Shown in pieces: positions 48,007 through 59,550 of a stretch of 64,000 nt of DNA. The notes below the pieces were generated by a model, which saw nothing but the letters and a program-made list of their open reading frames with translations, was not told the origin of the DNA and did no database searches. Positions within the stretch are counted from its first letter, which is position 1. The number at the start of each line of letters is the position of its first letter. The position numbers and the translations under genes were made by a program. Where the stretch lies: positions 17,688,164 to 17,752,163 of the forward strand of contig CM060062.1 in assembly GCA_030533445.1 (NCBI GenBank). Reading direction: 5' to 3'. This DNA comes from Cyprinodon diabolis. Its lineage: Eukaryota > Chordata > Actinopteri > Cyprinodontiformes > Cyprinodontidae.

Positions 48007-50300
48007 TTCCTTCCTATTTGCTTTGTCTTGAAAGGAAGCATTGAGACAACAATCTCCAAACACTCATTCAAAATAGATACAGAAACACCTAGACATTATA
48101 TTAGAAGCAGAGCTCAGTGGAAGATAGAGAGACAGGGAGTTAGAAGAGCTGCCTGCTCACTACTCAGTCAGGATCCTCTTGCAGCTTGCTCATTTCTCTA
48201 AAGATTAATAGAAGCCAGAGCTGTCTAATTCGAAGACATAAATAGTGTTTTAGAATAACAAGGTGTGCTGCTGAAATGACTGCAGAGACTTTTCTTTTTA
48301 CTGTCAAGAGATGAAAAAACCTTACCTCATAATGTATAAGTACATCCTCATTCAAATGTCAGTATTTGTAAGAACTCAAGGTTTTTCAGCATGACTGACT
48401 GGGCATAATGAGAAAGCTGTCTAAGTCATCTGATTTTTATTGGATTAAATCTCTGATGCAAGTGGAATGTTTTTTTTACCTCATGTAAAGATAACTAAAC
48501 CAACTGGTGCAGATGGATGATATCTGCATTCATGCTCGTCTGACCTGTCAATGGGAGGCCTTGACAAAATGTTGAGGGGCATGTTATATAGCTATTTTAC
48601 TGCTTTGGCTTTAAAGATATGATTGTAGCCAAAACAAAAACCTTATATTTTGCATTTACTTAAGTACTACAAAAAGGCCCCATTGAAAAGGTAATTTATG
48701 TAATTCTCTGATGAATTGAACCTTTTTAGGGTGGAGCTAATTTGTATATAAAGAGGATGCTTAAGCAAAAAACTCAACTTACTAAAATGTGTCGGCAAAA
48801 CATGAAGCACAAGCAGCCAGTTCCCTGCAGAAGCTTTACATATTTCATTGCGTATTGTCATATAATTCACAAAATTATACCACATGCAGTACTAATTATG
48901 TTTACTTATTTAATCAAAAGCTTCATAATCCAGAAAGAGGTTGATATATTGTCTTATTTTGAAGCCAGTTGGAAATAAATTAAGTCTCTGAGGCTGACCT
49001 GGTATGGCAAAATGTAGTTTAATGCATATCAAAATTTAATTAGGCATTTTTGCACCCTTGCAAAGTCCCTCAATAGTACTGTAGGTCACAAGGTTTGATT
49101 TTACATCACACCACTTAAATCAACATTAAGAAGATGTGAAATTTACGTAAAGAACATAAAAAAATGTAACATATATATGAAAAGTAATAAAAGATGATGG
49201 ATTGACTATGTACTTAAACTACACAAGCAAAGTTTCTCCAACGTGACTTCTACATGATTAGCAACACCGGCAGCATGAAGCTAATCTCTAACTGCAGGAA
49301 AGCCCACTGGGTATGGAAGTGTAAGGAATTTGAACAAGTTTGCTGGGAACTTCACATAAGTGGCAGAAGCAGAGGAATTAATCACTTCAAAGAAGATTAG
49401 AATATGTCCACCACCTGCAGTGGTCACGCATTAAAACTTCAAATTATGCTAACCCCTCCTGAGAGCGGATTCACCAGTGCCTCGCTGGGTAAGGACACTG
49501 ATGGGAATGGATTCACTCTTTGATTTCCAAAGAGAATATTTATTAGTTCCTCCAATTTATATGTCTTGACAAATAGTTTTAATGCTATTGCATCCATCCA
49601 TTTTCTGCAGCTTATCTGTCAAGGTAAAAAAAAAGAAAAGGTGTTTCATAGTTTATCTAAAAACAAACAACAACAAAACACTGTTGAATACAGAGATACT
49701 AGAAAAACCATTTGAGATCACTCTATTCCTCTGATGTAATTTATTCTTTCATTCCAATTTCTTTTGAATGATTCATAATTCTATTTATCATTAAAAAAAA
49801 ACTTCAGCTTAAGAAAGTAAACCTGTATCTTGGTGGCCTAGAGGTTCTTATTAGTTCTTAAGACATTATCCCACAGAGTATTGTGGAGTCTTAAGCCAGG
49901 CTTTTATGTTCCCTTTAAAAGGAAAGACTTCTTGTAACCTCGTTATTTTCTTTTGTTTCACTTGTGGAGTACATCCACCATAAAGCAGAAATGTCTGCAG
50001 CTTTATCTGTTTTTTCCTCACTCCCTTAGGAGCCCCCAGCAGGTTTCACTTTTCTCTTTTTAGCAATTCAGAACTGTAATGGATGTGGTAAATTTCCAAC
50101 ACTATCCCTTTCCTACTGGCTGAAAAACCTGTTTAAACCTGGGAAAAACCAGCTCTTAGTGGCAGTGGAAACGGCTCATTGACGTGTGTCTACCAAGGGC
50201 AAATGACTCGGCAAGTGACCTGGTTAAAATTGCCACAACTCTGACCGGCTTGACTCGCTAAATAATATGATGCCATTTAACGCAAAATGCGGACGTCAAC

Positions 50301-50330
50301 ACGCCACACTAGCCACGTCTGATGTAACAA
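50301..50330 (+). repeat. 30-bp direct repeat, copy 1
   Basis: Contains CACTAGCCACGTCTGATGTA. Matches 50806-50835 at 29 of 30 bases; flanks differ. Confidence 0.85.
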
Positions 50331-50805
50331 GCCGAAAAAACTCTGTTTACATTCGATAAGCATGGAGTAGCACTGATGGGAGGGATTCGGACAGATAATG
50401 GAGTGAATTAATGAAACACACTGACTATGTTCTTGTTTTCATGTTGCTCATGTTTCTCCTTATTGTTTAATTTCTTGATTTCTGTCACACTGGGGACATC
50501 ATTGACACTGCTAACCCTGCGTGATGGTGTCACCAGACACAGCCGTGGGATGACAGAGGTCACTCAGCTTGCCAGTGAGGGGTTAAACACGCCTTTTTTT
50601 GCCAGTGGAAAGGGAGCCAAATGGCGGTCGACCCATGTTTTAAAAACCTGGTTTAATGCGCCATTTTCAGTGGGAAAATAAACTTAAGCGTTGTCTTTCT
50701 TTTCTGCATTATGATATATAGACATAATTCAGCTAGGTTTATTAAATCCCTCTTCTGACTCACACAATGAGATAATTTTGCTGATTCGCAACCTTTTTGC
50801 AAAGC

Positions 50806-50835
50806 ACGCCGCACTAGCCACGTCTGATGTAACAA
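50806..50835 (+). repeat. 30-bp direct repeat, copy 2
   Basis: Second copy, 505 bp downstream of the first, in the same orientation. Confidence 0.85.
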
Positions 50836-53724
50836 TATGCAAAAGAAAACAAATTCCTTAATATGACAACTGAACAAGTTTTCAGGTTAAGCAGTTATTT
50901 TGTTGTTGTTTTTGCTTTTATTTTTTTGTGTGTGTTTTTTTTTATATAATTACCATAAAATGTGTATCAGAGAAGACTGAATGCTGAAGTTCAATGAGAA
51001 GGTGCCTTATTAAGTTATTGCACTATTTTACCTTGTGAAGGTTTTTCCCTTCTAGAGCAGATTTATCAGGTTAGATAGAACGGAATAAATATCTAAAATT
51101 AACTATCACATTTTTTAAATCCAATATTCTCATTAAAACCAAATAAATAGTTTTTGGGTTTTTTTTAAGTAGGACTTATTTAATATAGTCGGTTTACCTG
51201 CCTCTGTGCTCTTTAGGTTTAAATAAGATACTGGGCTGAAGCAAAATTTGTTTTCTTAGAATCTGTAAAAAAAATATTTACATCAATATATTAACGGCTC
51301 CAACCAGCTTCACATGAACCAAATACAAAGATACAAAGAAGAAAATCCCCCGCAGGGAAAGGCTAATTAATTTCTGACATTAATTGTGTCACATGCTGAT
51401 TTATTTTCAAACTAAAGCAAAAACAAGGCTGATGTCTGTACTTTGAGCCAAAAGATGATATGGGGCATGAGAGTCAGAATGATGGAGGGTGGGCTGAAAA
51501 TGTCAGAACCTACTGAAAAAAATATATTTTATTACAGAAACAAGGTCTCTCTTTAATTGGCTTTTATGATGACAGGTTTGCAATGTTGTTTGAGGGCTGT
51601 ATCTGTGAATAGGGTTTATAAGAGAGGAAAAACTCAGTCATGTTTTTATTCTGCCAGGAGACCACCAGAAGGATGTTAATATTCAGGTCTGTGGGCATTA
51701 GTAAAACTCATTGAATGAATTTTCTCCCGGCAGCTCAAGCAGGACTTTGCATATGGCCGAAGGACTTCTGATTCAATCATGGGTGAAATCCATAGCATTA
51801 AAAACAGAACTCCATAATAAATGCTTGTCTAACAGTGTGGATAGCACTGTCGTGGATTAGTCTCTCAACAACTGTGTAACACCATATAACGCTGCTAAAA
51901 ATAGGATAAAACATCCATCGCTTATTCACACAGTTTGCAGCTTGCTCACTTTCTTGCCCCTCTTCTCACCACTCTCCCTTTTTTCCCTCTGCTTCCTCAC
52001 CCCCCCATCCACCCACCCTCCTCCCTGCCTGTCTCACACATCCAAAATCGGAGCCATGCTGCAGAAGCTTCAAAGAGCATAGATAAGTTGGGGTAGCGCA
52101 GGAGCAACTGTAATTCATCACACCACATACAATGGTAATGCCAGTTTCCCGACTAGAGAGTGGCATTTGCGTTTAAATCTTTTTTCTATTAGGTTGGCTA
52201 GAAAGATGATGCACAACATAAACATTTTAATCTTCCCTGTGTCTTCTAACTGTGTAATTTGTTTTGGAAAGCAATACATAAGGTACATGTAAACTCATTA
52301 AGGTCATGCAAAATAAATGTTTTAAATTGTGTACATGGCAATTTTAATTTTCTATTACTGAGAATACGTGAAAGCTTCTGTTTTCTTGAAACTTAAATAT
52401 CAACCTGTAACAAGGCCATTAAATATTGATAATGGAGGGGAGGGAATTTACCTTGTTTCACAACAGTCTAATGAAGGGCCTATACATGTGCTCCAGTGGA
52501 ACTTAAAAAAAGGAAAACATTTCTGCATCACAGTGCATGAACTCTCTGAGCAGACATAAGCATGTTATCACTTCAATCTGCAGGCAACCTCTGAAAGCCA
52601 AAACTTTACTTGGTATCAGGTCAGCTATGGCCAAAGGCGTTTTTATTCTTTACTAAGGCACCTAACACCCAACATTTTTTCTAAACTAAACAAAAGAGTG
52701 CTTAAGTTTTAGAAAGTGCACAAATATAAAAAGAGCTGAGTTTCAACAAGTCAGTATGCATTTTAAATGTATAACATATCGAGTGAAACATTAGAGTATG
52801 TATGGTGCAAGAGCGATCATGGTAAATTAAGATTTTTTTATTTTTTGTGAAATTCAGTTACCAACTTTCATTTAATTCCGTGAGATTATGTGTGATAGAC
52901 GGCATTAGGTAGAAAAATATTTTTGAAATAAAAGGAAAAGGTTCTTTATCAAAAAATACTGTCATGCATGTATACAAATCAAGGTGCCGGAAGTCTGATA
53001 GTCTAAAATAACATCCAATTCAGTCTCTTTGCACACTTTCAATAGGGATAACGATTAAATTGCGTGCTTAGTTTCACTGTGAACGCAGCATTAGAAGATT
53101 GTTAAAAAATATTAGTGAAGACCATGGAACCCAGCAGACTTAGTACAGATTATCATGCACACATTAACACGGGAAATGATTTTTGATTGTGGGAGAAAGG
53201 AGATTTACCCAGAGAATATAGCCAAACCCTTTGAGGATAAAGACCTGGTCACAATTAAAACAAAGGAGCGTATTGCTGCAAAGCAACAGTGCTAGCAACT
53301 GTTCCACCATCGAGCACTGAGATATTATAAGAAAACTGAAGAGCGCTGCAATAGCTACAAAGATGGCTCCATATAAAAATTTGTTGATATGCTAAGAGTC
53401 AAGGCATGAAATTGACACCAACCCACACGCCAAATGTGGATCATTTTCATGATTGGTGGGTGACACTATCACTATACCTGCCACATTTGCAGGTAACCAA
53501 TACGGCAACAAACAACACTGAGAAACTGTTAATTTTATTTTTTTTTTTATTGATCATTTATTTCGAACACTTAATAAAAAGCAAATATAAGTAAATTAAT
53601 AAAGTCATAACAAAAAAGAAGAAAAAGAAAAAAACAAATGTACATCCCATCATGTTCGAAAAGGAGTAGGAAGAAGTAATAAAACTTATTAAATCCTACC
53701 CCTGTTCTATATTAACATCTACCT

Positions 53725-53985
53725 ATGTTTAAGCATACATACATATCTATATATATACACACACACACACACATACATACATATATACATACATATATAT
53801 ATACACATACACATACTCATAGATACCTATACATATATATATACACACATGCATACTTACACATACACCCGTATCTCAAACACATGCACACATACATGCA
53901 TATACATACACACCCCAATTACTATAGACAGTATACACATATCTCTATCTACATATACGTACACATATATCTATACATATCCATA
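53725..53985. repeat. (TACA)n/(TATA)n/(AC)n low-complexity tract
   Basis: Imperfect mixture of TACATA, TATATA and ACACAC units within the LINE 3' UTR. The Tyr/Ile/His-rich plus frame across it is an artefact. Confidence 0.9.
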
Positions 53986-54089
53986 AACCAAAAACCCTTT
54001 TCTCTCACACTTTTTTTGTTTTATTATTTCATCTCTCTTGACTTCCTATCGATTTTAATTCATAGTGGCAGAGCAAGTTCTATTCCCCC

Positions 54090-55830
54090 TCAAGCCCCCT
54101 CCTCCCTGTATCTTGTAAAAATCATTTGTTTATATTTGTTTTTAAACTGGTTGATGTTTGGACATTGCTTCAAATCCATGCTCAGTCTGTTCCATAGCCT
54201 CACTCCACTATTTGTTATACAAAATCTTTTCCTTGCAGTTCTGTATCTTTGAATCTTAAAATTAGTTATCTCCCTTAAATCATACCCCCCCTCTCTCTCA
54301 TAAAACAAATTTGTCAAGTGACTTGGTAATAGCTTATTTCTAGCTTTAAATAGAAATTGTGCTGTTTGGAATTCTATCATATCATAAAGCTTCATGATTT
54401 TAGACATTATAAATAGTGTGTTGGTGTGTTCTCGATATCCAACTTTATGAATTATTCTGATGGCTCTTTTTTGCAATATGAACAGTGGCTCTAGTGAACT
54501 CGTTTTGGTCCGACATTTACAAAAAACTCATTAAACTTGTTAACCGCATCCTCTATGTTATTTATATTTTTTTCATTTTCTATAAAATACTGTGGATAAT
54601 TAATATTTCCAGTTTTATTTCTAATTATACTCTTTAAAATATCCCATATACCTTTTATATTGTGCTTATTCTCATCCAGTAACTTCTTGTAATAATCTTT
54701 CTTACAGTTCCTCATAATATTAGTTAACTTATTTCTATACTTCTTGTATTTATCATCTGCTTCCTTAGTTCTATGTTTTATAAATTCTCTATATAGTGTA
54801 TTTTTCTTTTTGCAAGCATTCTTCAGTCCCTTTGACATCCATTGATCATTCATATACTTTTGTTTTCTGTAGTATTGTTTAATTGGACAATTTTATCATA
54901 TAATATTTTAAATGTTCTTAAAAATTCATTGTATGCTTTATCAGTATCATTTTCTTGATACAAGAACTCCCAATCTTGTCTTAGTAACTCATCTTACCCT
55001 CTTTATTTGTAATTTGATCATCATTATAGATTGTAAAGACTGGAAGGTGATCACTGATATCATTTACTAATAATCCACTTACTGTATTATTATCCATTTC
55101 ATTAGAAAATATATTATCAATTAACGTTGCGCAGTGAGTTGTGATTTGGTTGGGTCTGGTAATCTTGGGATGTAACCCAATACTATACATTGTATTTATA
55201 AATTCATCCGTCATCTTATGTTTATTTGGATTTATCAAATCTATATTAAAGTCGCCACCAATAAACATGACTCTGTTGTTTGCACTTGTGTAGTGATCTT
55301 CCATCCAGTTTTTAAAAGTATCTATATTTGAACCTGGTGTTCTATATATACAGCTTACAATGATATTTTTCTTTTTAGTCCGACTTGTTTCTATTGTTAT
55401 ACATTCAAGCACATTATCTATCACAGTTAACATATTTTCTATCACCTTATAATTATAATTCATATCCACATACATAGCTACACCACCACCATTTTTGTTC
55501 TTCCTGTTCACACACAACAACTCATATCCATCAAGTTCGAAATCCATGCCCCTTTCATTATTAATCCATGTTTCTGATACCAAAATTATATTAAACGACT
55601 GTGTGAATTGATTTAAATAGTCCTTAATCTTACTGAAGTTAGCATACAAGCTTCTACTATTGATATGGATTAATGAGATTTTATTTTCAGTCTTAAAAGT
55701 GTTGTTATATTGGTCATCAGTATAATATTGGCAGTCATCATTATTAAGAAAAAAATTTATATCTGGGTCAATATCAATTTGTATGTGATTTGTATGCAGT
55801 ATGTTTTGAAGTATTTGATTCCAGATGGTT
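54090..55830 (-). pseudogene. LINE ORF2 relic: endonuclease, RT deleted, C-terminal tail
   Basis: The N-terminal part is an AP-type endonuclease: ISLIHINSRSLYANFSKIKD, then SETWINNERG, YRTPGSN, the GGDFN catalytic motif and the NDISDHLPV motif. The ORF2 protein normally nicks target DNA and reverse transcribes element RNA. After a frame break near 54981 comes a connector (QWMSKGLKNACKKKNTLYRE ... VNKFNEFFVNVG). Then, at about 54490, sequence jumps to PLFILQKRAIRIIHKVGY and the tail (SGVRLWNRLS, NQFKNKYKQMI). The whole RT palm, with its FxDD motif, which should lie between, is missing: an internal deletion of at least several hundred codons. Not functional. Confidence 0.87.
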
Positions 55831-55925
55831 CAATTCAACAAGTTTTCTTAACAATTTTCCGATTTAGGATGTGTAGTGTCAAGTGTCATGTGAAAAGTTG
55901 TTCAACATACCATTGTCCAATGTCT

Positions 55926-56676
55926 TTACGATTGTTTTGGTGTGCTAGTGCGTGGATGAACAACCAATTTGTCGTAGCGTATGTAGGCAATGTCCCCTCT
56001 CTCTCTGGCAGCTTTCAGCTCAGGCATCAGGTCTTTCCTCTTTAGCTTGACTGTGTCTGTGAAATCCTCGTTGATGTAGATTTTTGTTCCTCTGAGAGAC
56101 TTTGCACGTTGTAATATGGTCTCTCTGTCCTTATACCCGAGGAATTTAACAAGTATGGGCCTAGTTCTTTCGCCTCCGCCGGGGTTTCCCTATGCGGTGT
56201 GCTCTCTCCAGCTCCACCTTGTGCTGTAGTTGTAAATTTTCCACCAGTATCTTCTTGATTTTCTCCTCTGATTCGGCCCAGGTTTCTCTGGGTGACTCAG
56301 GTACTCCCTCAAATATGAGGTTGTTGCGTCTTGTCTGTCCTTCCAAGTATTCCATTTTATCTTTTATTTTCAGCAGACTTTGACAAACTTTGTAGATATC
56401 TGCTTGCATGATTTCATATCGCTCAGCATGTTTTCTGCTGTCACTTTTCAGGTCATCCACTTCTTTTTGTGTGAACTGTAGGCTTACTTTCACTTCTTGT
56501 ATTCACTTCTTTGTCGAGTCCATAATAATTTGGACAAAGCCTTTGAAATTTTCTTGTTGTTGTTGCAGCAGAGCCATAAACATGTCTATCTGTTGTTGCA
56601 TCAACTCGGTTAATTAGCTGAGTGACACATACTCCTCATCTGTCATCATTTCTGCTTTTGATCCTTTAGGTGGCAT
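55926..56676 (-). pseudogene. LINE ORF1 relic (L1-ORF1p-like RNA-binding protein)
   Basis: From the ATG at 56676 (MPPKGSKAEM) to TAA at 55926-55928. It contains a coiled-coil region (LQFTQKEVDDLKSDSRKHAE ... YKVCQSLLKIKDKMEYLE), an RRM-like part (GQTRRNNLIFEGVPESPRET) and a C-terminal domain (VELERAHRIGKP, then in another frame ILVKFLGYKDRETILQRAKS and LMPELKAARERGDIAYIRYD). This is the layout of L1-type ORF1 proteins that coat LINE RNA. It is broken by two in-frame stops near the start (TAA after YVSLS, TGA after STKK) and a frameshift after GKPRRRR. Confidence 0.85.
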
Positions 56677-56710
56677 TTTAGATACCTGGCCTTATGTAGG
56701 AGGCTCCTGG

Positions 56711-56801
56711 CTTGGCCTGGTGGTGGAGTCTGATGCTTGGCCTGGTGGTGAAGGCTGATGCCTGGCCTGGTGGTGAAGGCTGATGCCTGGCCTGGTGGTA
56801 G
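56711..56801. repeat. 25-bp tandem repeats upstream of LINE ORF1
   Basis: About 3.6 copies of a 25-bp unit containing GGCCTGGTGGTGAAGGCTGA. Further out, a CCACAGCTCAGCTCAG segment occurs twice and a 23-bp TGACCAATCA...GGGG unit occurs twice (56896-56918 and 56919-56941). The position before ORF1 fits a 5' UTR made of monomers. Confidence 0.85.
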
Positions 56802-57254
56802 AGGAGTAGCAGTAGCACCAGTAGCATAGAGCTCCTCCACAGCTCAGCTCAGAGTAGCAGCAGCAAACAGGTTCTCCACAGCTCAGCTCAGGATATGACC
56901 AATCATGTATCCCAGGGGTGACCAATCACATATCTCTGGGGTCCGAACAAAGAAAATCAACAACCAGTAAATGTCCAGAGCCATTTTAATTAAAATCAGT
57001 TACTTTAAACAGAATTTAACACTGAAATAAAATGAGTTTTTTTTGCATCCATGTTATACATTGACTTTTTAAATAAAACAATATATAAAAAAATAGAAAA
57101 TTTTTCCATTTCAAAATCTAAAGTGTTTTTTGAAGTAGAAAATAACAGTCGTTCAGTTTGGTATATAGAAAATTTCCTGATTCATATATTTATAACACCT
57201 GAACTGACCATTTGTTTGTTTTTTCTTTTTTTATTGCCTAATGAGAGACGTTGG

Positions 57255-57440
57255 GTTTAGGCTGACCTGCAAGGTTTTAAACTTGGGTCTGACTGCCGAC
57301 AAAGCCATTCTAAAGCACATATCAAGGTGCTCATTCGTGAGCCTGGAAATATATATTTTTTTTTAATATGTTCATGGTGGGGAATCCTGCTTCACACAGG
57401 AGGTATAGCGAAACATATTCAAAATGTGCAGGGTCATCTC
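57255..57440 (-). pseudogene. hAT transposase C-terminal (dimerisation) domain relic
   Basis: The minus strand reads DPAHFEYVSLYLLCEAGFPT, then MNILK, a frame break in an A-run, then RLTNEHLDMCFRMALSAVRP and KFKTLQ. The CEAGFSxMN ... RLTNEHL pattern is that of the hAT dimerisation region in fish hAT transposases and in host proteins of the ZBED/GTF2IRD2 type. One frameshift separates the halves. The GC-richer block to about 57780 (GGGTCCGGATACGGACAACG) is probably further hAT sequence. Confidence 0.75.
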
Positions 57441-58289
57441 TGAGTATGCCATTTCACTTTTCTTTAACCAGTTCACTGGGTTTCTTCCAGCAGTCTAAAC
57501 TTTCTTTCATGTTTTGTCATCATTGTTAACCGTTGCCCGGCTTGCCACAGGTTTGCCTGCCGTGTCTAAAAGTAGCTAACAACAGCCCTTACTGACACAG
57601 CTCATTGGATAATATGCATCACATGTTGCCTGGTCCCGGAAGGCTTTAACATGCAAACAGTAGAAGCGCCGCAAATTGGAGAATGCCGTCAGACAACATG
57701 AGGTAATTTATAAATGTTTTATATCAGGTTGGGTCCAGATTATCCAGCAGGTGGGTCCGGATACGGACAACGGTCGGCTAATTCATGATCTCTGATGAAG
57801 CCTATTGTTTTGTAAAGCAAGCCCCGCTCTTTTATTGGATATTTTAAACAAAATGTGGTGATATGATTTTATTATCGGTAAGCAGTAACAGGCAAATTTA
57901 GAAGAAGAAAACAAGCACACCTTTTTCGAGGCTGTTGTTCTATTAGCTGGAAATGTTGCTAGGCAATGATCCAACTCCAATAACAGAGAGAATGAGAAAA
58001 TCCACAAGCAGAACCAATGGGTTTGCAAACGTATCTCCGACTCGAGTAGAGACTGGTGTGCACACGGAGAGAAGGAAGTAAACCAGAAGAAAATATATCT
58101 GGGAGAGAGGCATTAGATCCGAGAACAGAAACAAAGATTTGATGGGGAAGAGAATAGATTTGAAAGAAAGCAGAAGTTTAGAAAGCTGAATTACAAGTTT
58201 TGAGTGAAAGTAGAGAAAATCCTGATCTCAAATTGAAAATGTGTTGTCTTGGTTTTTGGCAGTCCTTTATTTCTGTAATAAGCTCAGAA
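57441..58289. other. no gene seen; probable hAT non-coding remainder at left
   Basis: Sequence to about 57790 has GGTCCAGATTATCC/GGGTCCGGATACGG words fitting a hAT 3' region. Nothing is recognised after that. Confidence 0.4.
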
Positions 58290-59138
58290 GGTAGGACACA
58301 GAATTCCAGGTGAGCCAGACAATGATCGCTTAAAAGGCATTATTGGAAAAACATGAGATACACAGTATCTGCAGTAGCTGCAGGGAAGAGAAAAACAGGT
58401 AAGTGACCTTCATAATCTGACCGAAGATGATTATCAATGTGAGTCATTTATCTGTTTTAACAGTTCAGTCCATCTCCTTAGAGCGAGGTAGAATCCGGCC
58501 GATGAGATGCGGTTGTCAGCGCACAGGGTGAACCAGATGCTGCAGCCCCAGTGAACAAGTTAATCTGAGCCAAGTAAGGGAAGGCTCAGTGATCCAGGAG
58601 TCTGTAGCCCGGTAAGGGGTTCCGATCAGAACAGGAAGAGGCAGGTCCAGGGGTCCAGGAGTCCACAGAGACTTCAGGGAGGTTCAGGGTTCAAAGAGTC
58701 CAACATAGAGTTTAGGCAGAACATAGGCAGAACATTCAGAGTCAAACAGGCAAGCTCAGAAGTTGAGAGGCAGAACAAGTCAGGATATCAGAAAAACTAC
58801 AGTACATTAAAAGTTGCTCCCTCCACTGAGCAAAGAACAGGAACCCACACAGTGGATAAGAGACAGGACATGATCAGGAACACTACGACAATACTAAAAA
58901 CCTCTGACCACTGGCCTCCAAGAACGATTACATGACCTATGGCATCAAAGTCAAACTCAGCAAAACAATCTCCAAGTCAAACTCAAAAACAATGATCTGA
59001 CCCCGATAGCTGGGAAGGAGCCGCATATAGAGAAACAGGAGCAGATGGATTAGATGAGTGTTAATTGGCACGGGGCAATTACCACTATGGTCAGAGAAAT
59101 TAGCAATTAGGCAGGCTTTCAGAGTCCTGATCATGACA
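58290..59138. mobile_element. second, diverged copy of the 20510-22372 repeat family
   Basis: It shares with the first copy, in order: GGACACAGAATTCCAGGTGAGC (compare GGACCCAGTATTCAGGAGAG), the hairpin arm CAGGTAAGTGACC (58396-58408) with a decayed partner near 58442-58454, TTTAACAGT, GATGCTGCAGCCCCAG, CAGGTCCAGGGGTCCAGGAG-like words, and an end in TGATCATGACA. No coding capacity recognised. Confidence 0.6.
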
Positions 59139-59321
59139 ATTTTAGGTGTAAAAAATTTTGTGTAAAAATAGGCTAGTAAAAAACCACTGTGGCAGGTGGA
59201 TTTCACAAATCACCTGCCAAAGTGGCTGGTGGCCAAAATAAGGTAACACAACTGCTAACAGGTAGCAGGGGGCAGGCTTAGATCAGGATACTGATCACCC
59301 AGAGCGCCGATCACAGCTCAT

Positions 59322-59542
59322 CAGAGGTGTCAAGTAACGAAGTACAACTACTTTTTACTTTTTTTTTTAAAGGTTACTTTATACTTTTATACTTTAAGTA
59401 GTTTTTGGAGCACATACTTTTTCACTTTTACTTGAGTAAAGAGGTCAACTTGATTCTTCAAATTTTAGTGTTTTAGTATTTTTAAACTGCAGTATCTATA
59501 CTTCTACTTAAGTAACAAATGTGGGTACTTTTGACACCACTG
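59322..59542. mobile_element. 221-bp hAT MITE
   Basis: The terminal repeats are CAGAGGTGTCAAGTA and the reverse complement of TACTTTTGACACCACTG. It is flanked by the perfect 8-bp target duplication CAGCTCAT (59314-59321 and 59543-59550). The interior is rich in ACTTTTACTT/AAGTA words, as in a common fish MITE of the CAGTGGTG type. No coding capacity. Confidence 0.88.
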
Positions 59543-59550
59543 CAGCTCAT

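Larger units (their letters stand above)
48010..53520. other. no gene seen; one spaced direct repeat
   Basis: No protein-like frames. The region 50080-50850 contains a nearly perfect 30-bp direct repeat (listed separately) and several AGTGG/CAGTGGGAAAA words, which may mark an unnamed non-autonomous element. A pyrimidine-rich stretch at 51951-52034 is simple sequence. Confidence 0.5.
53525..56941 (-). mobile_element. LINE, near full length but lacking reverse transcriptase
   Basis: Minus-strand order: 5' UTR with tandem repeats (about 56700-56941), ORF1 (55926-56676), ORF2 endonuclease (about 54981-55830), connector (54491-54980), a deletion junction near 54490, the ORF2 C-terminal part (54090-54476) and a 3' UTR with an AT/TACA-rich tract, ending in TTATTTTTTTTTTATTG. 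ORF1 resembles L1-type ORF1p. The ORF2 tail is of the fish L2-like kind. Stops and frameshifts occur in both ORFs. Target duplications were not found by eye. Confidence 0.85.

Noticed and set aside
53725..54252. 175-codon plus frame
   Set aside because: Runs through the low-complexity TACA/TATA tract and the antisense of the LINE tail.
56711..56801. CRISPR-like appearance of regularly spaced repeats
   Set aside because: Units are contiguous 25-bp tandem copies without unique spacers, in a eukaryotic LINE 5' UTR.
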